A stretch of DNA of 64,000 bases from an uncultured Prochlorococcus sp. (GTDB lineage: Bacteria; Cyanobacteriota; Cyanobacteriia; PCC-6307; Cyanobiaceae), in contig CACKJM010000006.1 in NCBI GenBank assembly GCA_902600475.1, forward strand, positions 1-64,000, written 5' to 3'. Positions within the stretch are counted from its first letter, which is position 1, and each line of letters starts with the position of its first letter. The translations under genes and the position numbers were made by a program. Below the pieces are notes generated by a model, which saw nothing but the letters and a program-made list of their open reading frames with translations, was not told the DNA's origin and ran no database searches. Below, piece by piece: positions 39,317 to 50,010 of the stretch.

Positions 39317-42073
39317 TCAGCTAGGTTTAAAAACAATCTCATCCTTTTTAGCGGGGTTAAGTTTAATTGTGATATTTTTTTTGTTTTTAAAGTTATCCTC
39401 TAACAGTTTTGCAGCCAAGGGATTTTCTATTTGTCTTCTAAGTTCCCTGCTAAGTGGCCTAGCACCATATTCCGGTTCGTAAGAATCATTTGCAATTTTA
39501 TTGATAACTTTTTTATCCATAGTAATATTTATTTTCTGTTCAAGTAGCAGGTTTTTTAAATCTTCTGTTTGTAAAATTATTATTTTTTGAAGTTGATCAA
39601 TAGATAATGGATTAAACTTTATTACTTCGTCAATTCTATTTAAAAACTCAGGTCTAAAAATTGAAGACAATGCCTTACTAATGGAATCATCTAGTGTTTG
39701 TCGACTTTTTTCTGGATTTTCCTCACTTTTAGAAATCTTTTGCGAATACTCCAGTATAGATTTACCAGCTAGGTTACTTGTCATAATGATTACGGTATTT
39801 TTGAAATCTACGGTCCTTCCTTGAGAGTCCGTTAATCTTCCCTCATCTAAGACTTGTAAAAGGATATTAAATACTTCTGTATGTGCTTTTTCTATCTCAT
39901 CAAGGAGTATTACTGAATAGGGTTTACGTCTTACAGCTTCAGTTAATTGACCTCCCTCTTCATAACCAACATAACCTGGAGGTGCTCCCAAAAGTCTTGC
40001 TACGGCATTTTTCTCCATATATTCGCTCATATCTAATCTTAAAAGTGCATCTTCTTCATCAAATAAAGCTGTTGCAAGAGATTTTGCTAATTCTGTTTTA
40101 CCAACACCTGTAGGTCCCATAAATAAAAAGGATCCGACAGGTCTTTTAGGACTTTTCATACCCACTCGAGCTCTTCTAATTGCAGCAGAAACAGCTTCTA
40201 TAGCTGTTTCTTGTCCAATAACTTTTTCACTTAGTTCTGATTCGAGATTGACTAATTTTTTACGTTCATTTGAAATTACTTTGGAAATTGGAATACCTGT
40301 GGTTTTTGAGATGACATCAGCTATATCATCAGGTTCAACTTGATATTTAAAAGGGAAATTTCTATTTTTCTTTATTTTATTAAAGTTCTCTTCAACTTTT
40401 TGTATTTCATTCTCTATTTCACTTAACTCCTCTTCAAGCTTTTCTAAATAATCTAGATCATTTTCAATTTCGCGATTTGATTCATCTTTAATTTGTTTGG
40501 TTAGCTTATCTTCTTCTTTCATCAAAATAGATAATTGCTCCATTTCTTCCCGCAAATTGTTCCAATTTTCCATAAGAACGTTCAATTTTGCCTCTGATTG
40601 TTGTCTCATATTGAATAGCTTTTCTTGAGCTTCGACATTTTCTCCTTGCAAATTATTCAGTTTTTCATTGATAGTATGAAGTTTGTTTTCTTGTTGCAAA
40701 ATTATTTGAGGCTTATTATTAGACTCGATTTTTAACTGTGCAGCTGCTTCATCAATTAAATCTATTGCTTTGTCAGGAAGACATTTATCGCTGATGTATC
40801 TGTCTGCCAATTTTGCGGAAAAATTTACAGCCTCTTCAGAAATTTTTATGCCATGATGTGATTCATATTTCCTTTTGATACCTTGCAGTATTTTTGCGCT
40901 TAATTCTACTGAAGGTTCATTAACAGCTATCTTTTGAAAGCAATTATTCAGTGCCTGATCTTTTTCAATAGTTTCTCGAAATTTCTCAGGTGTTGTTGTA
41001 CCGATACATCTAAGTTCTCCTTCAGCTAGTAAAGGTTTTAAGATATTACTAATGTCGGTAGAAGATCTATTAGAACTTAATATTGAGTGAATTTCATCAA
41101 TAAATAGAATCATTCCTTGTCTTGGATTGTTTAGTTCCTGCATTATTAAGCTTAGTCTTTCCTCTAGTTGGCCTCTAAATTTTGTACCAGAAACTAAAGC
41201 ACCTAAGTCAAGTGAAATAATTTTTAAGTCTTTTAAAGAATCAGGAACTTTTTTATCTACAATTAATTGCGCAAGTAATTTTGCAATTGAGGTTTTGCCA
41301 ACTCCAGGGTTACCGATAAGTATAGGATTATTTTTGTTTCTTCTGCAGAGTACCCTCATTAAATTATTGATCTCATTTTCTCTTCCCAAAATTGGATCCA
41401 GTAAGCCTTTTTTAGCAGATTCTGTTAAATCTTTTCCATAAATTGAAAGAGCATTTTCATCTTTTTTAACTTGTTTTTTGGTTTCAATTTGAAGTTCACT
41501 TTTAGGTAATGGAACAATATTTTTTTTAGATTTTTCGTCTTTAAATAAAGTCTCTTTATTTGATTCAAAATTAGATTGATTATTTATCTCAATTACGTTC
41601 TCATAATTAAAAGAATCTTTTGATTGGTTGATATTTGGGAAAAATTTTAATTCTTCCTCTAATTTTTCCACTGAAAGATTGCCTTCTTCAAAAACATAAT
41701 TTCCAATTCTTAAATCTCTTCCGAGAGCAATTAGTAAATGAGGGATTTCTATTAATCTCGATCCCCATTGAATTTTAATCTGATTCGCATTATCTAATAA
41801 AATTTCTAAATCTTCTCCGATAGTAAAAATATCTGACTCATTTGTTGGTGTCTCTTCTAAAAAATCTTCTGTTATATCTAAAACTGTATCTTGGTCGATT
41901 GATAATTTTTCAATGAAAGCAAAGAATTCACTTGATGAGAACAATGTATGAATTATATGTTCAATATTAAATTCGCTATGATCCCATTTTTTTGCTGTTT
42001 CTTCACCTAATAAAAGAAGATTCCAAGTGATATCGCTAAAAAGTTCAGGACTTGATGTAAGTGTTTCTCTCAT
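39317..42073 (-). CDS. clpB2: ClpB-type Hsp100 disaggregase, divergent paralogue (ClpB2-like)
   Basis: 918-residue double AAA+ protein. The N-terminal domain (1-145) is a degenerate Clp N repeat, followed by a polar linker (about 150-205). AAA1 has Walker A GNPGVGKT (254-261). A long coiled-coil middle domain (about 455-590) is present, so it is ClpB-like, not ClpC or ClpA. AAA2 has GPTGVGKTEL and GAPPGYVGYEEGGQL. No ClpP-binding IGF/L loop was noticed. ClpB rescues aggregated proteins; the weak N-domain suggests a specialised paralogue. Lies upstream of no operon partner; the next gene (eno) is divergent. Confidence 0.9.
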   Translation of the reverse strand: MRETLTSSPELFSDITWNLLLLGEETAKKWDHSEFNIEHIIHTLFSSSEFFAFIEKLSIDQDTVLDITEDFLEETPTNESDIFTIGEDLEILLDNANQIKIQWGSRLIEIPHLLIALGRDLRIGNYVFEEGNLSVEKLEEELKFFPNINQSKDSFNYENVIEINNQSNFESNKETLFKDEKSKKNIVPLPKSELQIETKKQVKKDENALSIYGKDLTESAKKGLLDPILGRENEINNLMRVLCRRNKNNPILIGNPGVGKTSIAKLLAQLIVDKKVPDSLKDLKIISLDLGALVSGTKFRGQLEERLSLIMQELNNPRQGMILFIDEIHSILSSNRSSTDISNILKPLLAEGELRCIGTTTPEKFRETIEKDQALNNCFQKIAVNEPSVELSAKILQGIKRKYESHHGIKISEEAVNFSAKLADRYISDKCLPDKAIDLIDEAAAQLKIESNNKPQIILQQENKLHTINEKLNNLQGENVEAQEKLFNMRQQSEAKLNVLMENWNNLREEMEQLSILMKEEDKLTKQIKDESNREIENDLDYLEKLEEELSEIENEIQKVEENFNKIKKNRNFPFKYQVEPDDIADVISKTTGIPISKVISNERKKLVNLESELSEKVIGQETAIEAVSAAIRRARVGMKSPKRPVGSFLFMGPTGVGKTELAKSLATALFDEEDALLRLDMSEYMEKNAVARLLGAPPGYVGYEEGGQLTEAVRRKPYSVILLDEIEKAHTEVFNILLQVLDEGRLTDSQGRTVDFKNTVIIMTSNLAGKSILEYSQKISKSEENPEKSRQTLDDSISKALSSIFRPEFLNRIDEVIKFNPLSIDQLQKIIILQTEDLKNLLLEQKINITMDKKVINKIANDSYEPEYGARPLSRELRRQIENPLAAKLLEDNFKNKKNITIKLNPAKKDEIVFKPS

Positions 42074-42311
42074 AAACTATAAAAATTATAGTTGATTATT
42101 AATTAATATTCTAAATAAGATCTGCATAAATAATCATCCAATAATTTTCAAATTGTAAGATGAATTCTAAAAATATCATTATGAGAGGGGTTTTGGGAAC
42201 TTTGGAATTAAAAAAGGCGCTAACTAATATAAATTTCCTTTTGAAATTAAAAATTATATTTGGTTAAAATATATATTTCAGATATTAGCCAAATAGTTCA
42301 GCTATTAATAG

Positions 42312-43628
<1,317 letters not shown>

Positions 43629-43631
43629 TTT

Positions 43632-45299
43632 TTATCGCTTAAGTTTTTCTAAACGTGAGCCTTTTCTCATACTTAATTGGCATTTTATCCAATCAATACT
43701 TATGGGTAGTGCAAAAAAAAGTGGCAACAATGCAAGATTATTTTGTTTATTGGTTACAAGTAAAGCAGATGCAATTGATAAGCTTCCTATAAGAATTGAA
43801 TGGCCTAAAGTTTTTTGAGCAGTGAACATTTTTTTGAATTGCCTATCAGACTCTCCCATTCTTATTTGCAATTGTAAATCGCCCTGCTCCAATCTTTCTA
43901 AACTTTCATCTATTCTTTTGGGAATTCCAACAGCTTTAGATCCTAGTTCACCCACTTGCCTTCCAAATTGGTTAAATAAATCGTTGGGAGTTTGATTATT
44001 TGAAGTCATGAGTTCTATTAAATAAGGCTTGGTAACTGATATAAGGTTAAACCCTGGGTCTAGCATTCTACCAACTCCTTCAAAAGTTGATAGAGCTCTC
44101 ATCACAAAAATTAGATCTACGGGTAGTTGAAATGGTGTTTCATAAACAAGTTCGTATAAATCTCCAGATAATTTTTCAATAATATTTGGACTAAATGGAG
44201 GTGTTAAGGCTTCTTTAAGCATCAATCTTACTAATCTTCTGACTGGTCCTACATCAATATCTTTTGAAATTAGCCCAGCTTGTTGTAATTGAATAACAAG
44301 TGATGAGGCATCTCTTAATGCAGCAGCCTTAACCATCCCCCCTAATCTTGTCTGAAGATTATTTGAGATATTGCCCATCATTCCAAAATCATAAAAAATC
44401 AATTTACCTTCATTTGAAACTGCTAGATTCCCTGGATGAGGGTCTGCATGAAAAAAACCGTAATTTACTAATTGTTTTAGATAGCTGATGGCACCTATTT
44501 CTGCAATTTTAGGTAAATTAATTTCTTGTGATTTTAATTTTTCTAAATCGCTTATTTTTGTACCTTCCAGATAACTTAAACAAAGCACTTTTTCACTGCT
44601 CATATCCCAAATTACTTCAGGAACTTCAACATTTTCATCGTCAAGAAATTGCTGTCTAAATCTTGCTGCATATTGAGCTTCACAATTAAAATCAAGTTCC
44701 TTCATTAGAACTTTCCTACACTCTTGAGCAATCTCAACCCAGTTTCGACCTCGACTCCAATTCTTATTTTTCTGCAATAATCCTGCTATTTGCTGCATTA
44801 TACCTAGATCGATAATAAACAATTCTTTTAGATTGGGTCTTTGAACTTTAAATACTACTTTCTTACCATCTTTTAAAGTCGCCCTATGAACTTGAGCTAG
44901 TGATGCTGATCCAACTGGATCACCTATGATTTGATCTATTTCGTGAAACTTATACTCTAGTTCTTCTTTTATAGTTTCTTCAACTTGCGCAAATGAAAAA
45001 TTAGGAACTTGATCCTGCAATTTAGATAATTCCTGTATCCAGGTATTAGGAATTAAATCAGGTCTCGCTGATAATAATTGTCCAATTTTAATAAATGCTG
45101 AACCAAGCTTTATTAATTGATTAGTAAACCACCTAGCTCTTTTAATTTGGACCCTCCTTTTTTCATTGCTCTTTGTTTGGAAAATTGTAAATTTAATATT
45201 ATCTATCCACAAATTTATTAAAAGCGAAATCAGAGTTATCCAAATAATAAAGGCCCTCTTCAATTTTTTTAAACGATAATGAAGAATGTGATAACTCAT
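43632..45299 (-). CDS. UbiB/ABC1/AarF-family atypical kinase
   Basis: A 555-residue UbiB-family protein. KxGQ-type motif KIGQLLSARPDLIP, alanine-rich nucleotide loop DPVGSASLAQVHRATL, ion-pair and metal segments with HADPHPGN and FYDFGMMGNI are all present. The N-terminus has one hydrophobic helix and the C-terminus another pair, fitting membrane attachment. Relatives support quinone lipid metabolism; cyanobacterial members have been linked to plastoquinone and stress, but the substrate here is unknown. The start overlaps the upstream small gene by ATGA. Confidence 0.88.
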   Translation of the reverse strand: MSYHILHYRLKKLKRAFIIWITLISLLINLWIDNIKFTIFQTKSNEKRRVQIKRARWFTNQLIKLGSAFIKIGQLLSARPDLIPNTWIQELSKLQDQVPNFSFAQVEETIKEELEYKFHEIDQIIGDPVGSASLAQVHRATLKDGKKVVFKVQRPNLKELFIIDLGIMQQIAGLLQKNKNWSRGRNWVEIAQECRKVLMKELDFNCEAQYAARFRQQFLDDENVEVPEVIWDMSSEKVLCLSYLEGTKISDLEKLKSQEINLPKIAEIGAISYLKQLVNYGFFHADPHPGNLAVSNEGKLIFYDFGMMGNISNNLQTRLGGMVKAAALRDASSLVIQLQQAGLISKDIDVGPVRRLVRLMLKEALTPPFSPNIIEKLSGDLYELVYETPFQLPVDLIFVMRALSTFEGVGRMLDPGFNLISVTKPYLIELMTSNNQTPNDLFNQFGRQVGELGSKAVGIPKRIDESLERLEQGDLQLQIRMGESDRQFKKMFTAQKTLGHSILIGSLSIASALLVTNKQNNLALLPLFFALPISIDWIKCQLSMRKGSRLEKLKR

Positions 45300-45613
45300 T
45301 TAATTTGATTATTTATATTTTTATTAAAGAGATCAATTTGCTTATTGATACCTTCAATTTCATTTAAAGCTTTTTTTATTTTGGAATCTTGATAAGTATT
45401 TGTAGACTCATTTTCTTGAATATTTTCGGCTTTCTCCATTCTTGAGGCTTCTTCGATTATGGATTCTTTCAAACTATCAAATTCTTTTTTGAAAATTTCT
45501 GGAGCATCCTGAGCAATATTTGTTGCTTCTTCAATTTTTTCAACCAATATATCGTTTAATTTTTCGGTTACTTTCTTAATGGCAGCTTTTAAAAGGTAGT
45601 CAGAGTTGGTCAT
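45296..45613 (-). CDS. Small hypothetical protein, charged coiled coil
   Basis: From ATG 45613 the product is 105 residues (a 15-residue longer version from 45658 is less likely). Composition is rich in Lys, Glu and Ile with heptad-like spacing, for instance LLKAAIKKVTEKLNDILVEK and KKALNEIEGINKQIDLFNKN. No known domain recognised. Its stop overlaps the start of the UbiB kinase gene (ATGA), so the two are translationally coupled and may act together; that is inference. Confidence 0.65.
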   Translation of the reverse strand: MTNSDYLLKAAIKKVTEKLNDILVEKIEEATNIAQDAPEIFKKEFDSLKESIIEEASRMEKAENIQENESTNTYQDSKIKKALNEIEGINKQIDLFNKNINNQIK

Positions 45614-45866
45614 GAAAAATATTATGTTTCTACGGCAGTTGATTTTTTGATATGACATAATAATAGATCAATGCAGAACATTTCACGTAACTGATCATTT
45701 TGATAATTAATTTTTTTATTATTCCTATGTAAGTTTGTTTCTATATTATGCTATTTTATCTTTTTTCTTTTAACTTATATTTATATACAAGGTTAGGTAT
45801 TTACATTAAAGATATCTACTAACCAAGAGCTCATCTAATTAACTACTAAAAAGGAGTTTTATTAAA

Positions 45867-46823
45867 TTGGAAATCATTGAGTCAGATGTAGTTATTATCG
45901 GAGGAGGCCCTGCCGGATGTACTTGCGCACTTTATACATCTCGTTCAAATTTAAAGACAGTAATTTTAGATAAAAATCCATCTGTAGGCGCCTTAGCAAT
46001 AACTCATCAAATAGCTAATTATCCAGGTGTTCCGGTTGATATAAGCGGGGAGAAATTACTTGCTCTTATGAGAGAACAGGCTGTGCAATACGGCACGGAC
46101 TATAGAAGAGCACAAGTTTTTGGAATAGATGCTAGTGGAGAATGGAAAATGGTTTATACACCCGAAGGCACTTTCAAAGCTAGAGCACTTGTACTTGCAA
46201 GTGGAGCTATGGGTAGGCCTGCATCATTTAAGGGCGAAGCGGATTTTCTTGGTAAAGGAGTAAGTTATTGTGCTACATGTGATGGGGCTTTTTATAAAAA
46301 TAGAGAAGTTGCTGTTGTTGGAGTGAACAAGGAGGCAATTGAAGAGGCAACTGTTTTAACTAAATTTGCATCAACTGTGCATTGGATTACATCAAGCGAT
46401 CCTAAATCAGATAACGAAGAAGCTTTGGAATTGATGGATAATTCAAATATAAAACATTGGAGTAGAACAAGATTATTGGAAATTTTGGGTGATGATATGG
46501 GTGTTAATGGGATTGTTCTGAAAAATAAGCAAGAAGAAAAACCTATCAATTTAAATTTAGATGGAGTCTTTGTATATATGAGTGGTTCAAAGCCAATTAC
46601 TGATTTTTTAGGGGATCAAATTGCTTTAAAGGAAGATGGAGGAGTCATTGTGGATGACTTTATGTCTACAAATTCTGATGGAGTATGGGCTATTGGAGAT
46701 ATAAGAAATACACCATTCAAGCAAGCAGTCGTTGCGGCTTCTGATGGTTGTATTGCCGCGATGTCAATTGATAGATATTTAAATAGTAGAAAAAATATAA
46801 GAGTAGATTGGATTCATTCTTAA
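45867..46823 (+). CDS. Thioredoxin-reductase-like flavoprotein lacking NADPH motifs (DTR/DDOR-like)
   Basis: 318-residue low-molecular-weight TrxR fold. FAD motif GGGPAG (12-17), redox-active C135-A-T-C138 and the C-terminal FAD motif AIGDIRNTPFKQAV are intact. In the NADPH domain, where E. coli TrxB has a GGGNTA loop and HRR, this protein has GVNKEA and WITSSD. The enzyme is therefore unlikely to be an ordinary NADPH-TrxR. Cyanobacterial ferredoxin-linked or deep-rooted TrxR forms are known to lack these motifs. Start TTG at 45867 with AAGGAG at 45851-45856, ten bases upstream, a good ribosome site. Confidence 0.88.
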   Translation: MEIIESDVVIIGGGPAGCTCALYTSRSNLKTVILDKNPSVGALAITHQIANYPGVPVDISGEKLLALMREQAVQYGTDYRRAQVFGIDASGEWKMVYTPEGTFKARALVLASGAMGRPASFKGEADFLGKGVSYCATCDGAFYKNREVAVVGVNKEAIEEATVLTKFASTVHWITSSDPKSDNEEALELMDNSNIKHWSRTRLLEILGDDMGVNGIVLKNKQEEKPINLNLDGVFVYMSGSKPITDFLGDQIALKEDGGVIVDDFMSTNSDGVWAIGDIRNTPFKQAVVAASDGCIAAMSIDRYLNSRKNIRVDWIHS

Positions 46824-46845
46824 AAATATATATTTCTTCTTTATT

Positions 46846-47127
46846 TTAAAGGGGTGTTGCTTCAGAAATGTATGCGACACCTCCGTAGTAGCTTAAATCG
46901 TCCCTGATGTTATCTCTCATTTTATCTATTAATTCTTGCTCACAAAAAACAATTACATGAGCATTTGATCCATATCCAGTAAATTCCATATCTTCAGTAA
47001 CAACTCTTTCAGGCCCTCTGCCCGTGGCATGTTTCATAACTGTATATCCAGGAACATTAGCTTTTTCTAATGTTTTAATGATTGCATCTAGTTCTCTTTC
47101 ACTAAATATCAAGTCTAATCTTTTCAT
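46846..47127 (-). CDS. sbtB: PII-like protein SbtB, short form
   Basis: A 93-residue PII-fold protein: RLDLIFSERELDAIIKTLE opens, then GYTVMKHATGRGPERV leading the T-loop. SbtB binds adenine nucleotides (cAMP, AMP, ADP, ATP in characterised homologues) and blocks or tunes SbtA. The Synechocystis protein has a C-terminal CGPEGC redox loop; this one ends GGVAYISEATPL and lacks it. It lies 2 bases after sbtA on the same strand, the canonical partner arrangement. Confidence 0.88.
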   Translation of the reverse strand: MKRLDLIFSERELDAIIKTLEKANVPGYTVMKHATGRGPERVVTEDMEFTGYGSNAHVIVFCEQELIDKMRDNIRDDLSYYGGVAYISEATPL

Positions 47128-47129
47128 TT

Positions 47130-48128
47130 TTATAAAGGGGAAAGTGGGATAATGGTATTTACTAAACTCATATATATGGGAATGCCTAGAACTATATTGA
47201 ACGGGAAAGTTAGACCAAGTGTAGTTGAAATATAATAACTAGATTTTGCCTCTGGAACTGTCATCCTCATCGCTGCAGGAACTGCTAAATAAGAGGCGCT
47301 TGCACATAAAACCACAAATAAAAGTGCGTTGCCAGGTCCTAAAGATAAAAATCTTGCAACGAAAACACCAATAAATGCATTAAATAAAGGCATAAAAATG
47401 GCAAAGCCAATCAAGAACGAACCCGCATTCTTCAATCTTGGTAATCTTTGAGCAGCGACTATTCCCATATCTAACAAGAAGAAGCATTCTGCTCCATAGA
47501 ATAACTGTCCAGTAAAAGGCTCCATTTTTGTAACCCCTGAGGGATTACTTGAAGCAGTTAGAAATCCTACAATTAGGCTTGAAAGCAATAAATAAACTGA
47601 TCCATTTAAAAGGGATTCATGTAATATTGCGCTTAGATGCATTTTTCTTGATTTTGGTCTATTTTTTGGAGCTGCAAATTTCACAAGTAATAATCCAACA
47701 ATTATTGCAGGAGATTCCATTAAAGCTAAGGCGCCAACCATAAACCCATCAAAAGCTATTTTTTGACTTTCTAAAAAACTTTCTGCAGAAATAAACGTAA
47801 CAGCACTTATTGAGCCGTATGCTGCTGCTATTGCCGCTGAATTAAAGACATCAAACTTAAATCTTAAAATTAAGAATCCAATCAGCGGGATTACTAGTGA
47901 CATCAGTACTGCAGCACTTAAAGTTGGTAAAACTTGATCAGTAAACCCACTTTTCTGTATCTCTATACCTCCTTTAAACCCAATAGCTAGCAAAAGATAT
48001 AAGGAGAAGAGTTTAGGTAATGGAGCTGGTATTTCTAAATCAGATTTAAATAGTACTGATATTGCTCCAATTAAAAAGAAAAGAACTGGCGGGGCTAATA
48101 CATTTTGGAGAATTGGATTTATTTCCAT
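47130..48128 (-). CDS. sbtA: Sodium-dependent bicarbonate transporter, SbtA-like
   Basis: 332-residue membrane protein of the SbtA/DUF897 family with about ten hydrophobic helices in two inverted halves; the conserved LLAIGFKGGIEIQKSG, AAAYGSISAVTFI and SASYLAVPAAMRM segments are the substrate and sodium regions in SbtA. It is shorter than the freshwater form of about 370 residues, chiefly in the central cytosolic loop. It takes up HCO3- driven by sodium. Located between a BicA/SulP gene and sbtB, giving one bicarbonate-uptake cluster. Confidence 0.9.
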   Translation of the reverse strand: MEINPILQNVLAPPVLFFLIGAISVLFKSDLEIPAPLPKLFSLYLLLAIGFKGGIEIQKSGFTDQVLPTLSAAVLMSLVIPLIGFLILRFKFDVFNSAAIAAAYGSISAVTFISAESFLESQKIAFDGFMVGALALMESPAIIVGLLLVKFAAPKNRPKSRKMHLSAILHESLLNGSVYLLLSSLIVGFLTASSNPSGVTKMEPFTGQLFYGAECFFLLDMGIVAAQRLPRLKNAGSFLIGFAIFMPLFNAFIGVFVARFLSLGPGNALLFVVLCASASYLAVPAAMRMTVPEAKSSYYISTTLGLTFPFNIVLGIPIYMSLVNTIIPLSPL

Positions 48129-48134
48129 AAATTA

Positions 48135-49811
48135 TTAGGCTATTTCTTTCAGAGCGGTTTCTAAAGCTTCTTTTCTTGTCTCAATGATGCCTTCAACTCC
48201 AAACTTAGCTAATCTATCCTTTACTTTTTCATTTGCCCCAGCAACAAATGCTTTTCTAGAATTATTTTTTGCTTCTTGCATCATATCCTCAATTGCGAGA
48301 GTCGCTGTTACTCCAAGTCTTGGTACATCAGTGATATCTAATATCAAAACCTTGTAGTTTCTTACTAGCATCATTCTCTCAGATATACCTTTAGCTGCTC
48401 CAAAACTAAGTGGGCCTTTAAGTCTAAATAACATTACTTCTCCTGAACATCTATCTAATAGTGCTTTTTCATCAGCAGGCAATGCATTTTTAGCTTGATC
48501 ATCTTTTGATAAAGGATTATCCTCATCCATACCTTCTAATTGAGTTTCGGTTATTGAATCAATAGTAAGCATATTGGCTATGAATACACCAACTAAAACT
48601 GCCCAAATTAAATCCCAAAAAACAGTCATAAGTAGTACTCCATACATTACTACTGCAGTTTTTAAAGATAATTTGTGAGCCCTCCTCAAGAACCCCCAAT
48701 CAATAATATCTAGACCAACTTTTATAAGAATTCCTGCTAGCAAGGCAGTTGGTATTTGCTCAGCCAAAGGACCTGCACCAACTAAAACTATCAATAAGAC
48801 AACTGAATGAACCATTCCAGAAATAGGAGTGGATCCTCCAGATTTAACATTAATAACTGTTCTCATTGTAGCTCCGGCTCCAGGTAATCCTGAAAACAGA
48901 CCTGCAACAGCATTTCCTATTCCTTGGCCAATAAGTTCTCTATCAGAATTATGTTTTGTTTGAGATATATTGTCTGCTACTAAAGATGTTAGTAGGGAGT
49001 CAATTGCTCCAAGTACTGCGAGGACTAATCCTGCCTTAAAAATAATTGGAAAATATTGATTAAAACTTGGGAAATTTAAAGATGGAACTCCTCTTGGAAT
49101 TTCTCCAATTCTATCAATGGCTCCATCTCCAAAAATTAATATTGATATTGGAGTTACTATCAAAAGTGCTAAGAGAGGAGAAGGAACCCACTGACTTATT
49201 TTTCTAGGAGTTAGAAATACAATACCTAGCGTCATTATTGCAACTCCAATAGCAGCACCGTTTGGCTGGAAATTTGAAAATACAGTAGATAAAGATTCGA
49301 CTACTCCACCACGAGTGCTAATTCCTAATAATGGACCAATCTGAAGTGCAATGATTATTACTCCAATACCAGACATAAATCCTGATACAACAGAATATGG
49401 AACTAAAGTAATATATTTACCTAGTTTTAAAATCCCGAATAATATTTGTAGCAAGCCACCAATTACTACTGCTGCCATCACTAGAGGTAAAATTTGTCCC
49501 GCAGAAAGATCTCTTGGGACTCCGACTGCTGCTAAACCAGCCACTACACCAGCAACAGTTACACTCATGGGACCGGTAGGCCCACTAACTTGAGCAGGTG
49601 TTCCGCCAAATAATGCTGCTAAAAAACCAACTACTACTGCCCCATATAGTCCATAAATTGCTCCACCAGGCCCTAATGCAGCATTACCAAAAGCAAGAGC
49701 GAGAGGTAAAGCTACTACTGCGGCTGTAATTCCTCCAAGAATATCGCCTCTTACATTTTTCAAATGAAATCCATTAATTATTTTCAAAGATACTCTCCTA
49801 AGTAAATACAT
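48135..49811 (-). CDS. bicA: SulP-family anion transporter, BicA-type bicarbonate transporter
   Basis: 558 residues: an N-terminal membrane domain of about 12-14 helices with GGITAAVVALPLALAFG, GPTGPMSVTVAGV and the inverted repeat, and a C-terminal STAS domain (about 425-550). SulP proteins carry sulfate, bicarbonate or other anions; next to sbtA/sbtB the most likely substrate is bicarbonate, as for BicA. Sulfate is the alternative. It leads the three-gene unit bicA-sbtA-sbtB; the 199-base space to hemB holds the promoters of both. Confidence 0.85.
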   Translation of the reverse strand: MYLLRRVSLKIINGFHLKNVRGDILGGITAAVVALPLALAFGNAALGPGGAIYGLYGAVVVGFLAALFGGTPAQVSGPTGPMSVTVAGVVAGLAAVGVPRDLSAGQILPLVMAAVVIGGLLQILFGILKLGKYITLVPYSVVSGFMSGIGVIIIALQIGPLLGISTRGGVVESLSTVFSNFQPNGAAIGVAIMTLGIVFLTPRKISQWVPSPLLALLIVTPISILIFGDGAIDRIGEIPRGVPSLNFPSFNQYFPIIFKAGLVLAVLGAIDSLLTSLVADNISQTKHNSDRELIGQGIGNAVAGLFSGLPGAGATMRTVINVKSGGSTPISGMVHSVVLLIVLVGAGPLAEQIPTALLAGILIKVGLDIIDWGFLRRAHKLSLKTAVVMYGVLLMTVFWDLIWAVLVGVFIANMLTIDSITETQLEGMDEDNPLSKDDQAKNALPADEKALLDRCSGEVMLFRLKGPLSFGAAKGISERMMLVRNYKVLILDITDVPRLGVTATLAIEDMMQEAKNNSRKAFVAGANEKVKDRLAKFGVEGIIETRKEALETALKEIA

Positions 49812-50010
49812 TAACTAAAAGATATTATCTCTTTATGACGTAAATTTGTAAAAAATTAAGTTTGAGCAAAATATTTTTGTAACTTTTTATTCTCTATGAT
49901 ACTTTCAATTAAGTTAATTTTCCTGAACAAAAGACGTTTCTGATTGATTTAAGTGTGATGTGAACGATTAATGTATTAAATAAATATTTTTTAACTTAAA
50001 TAATATTCAA

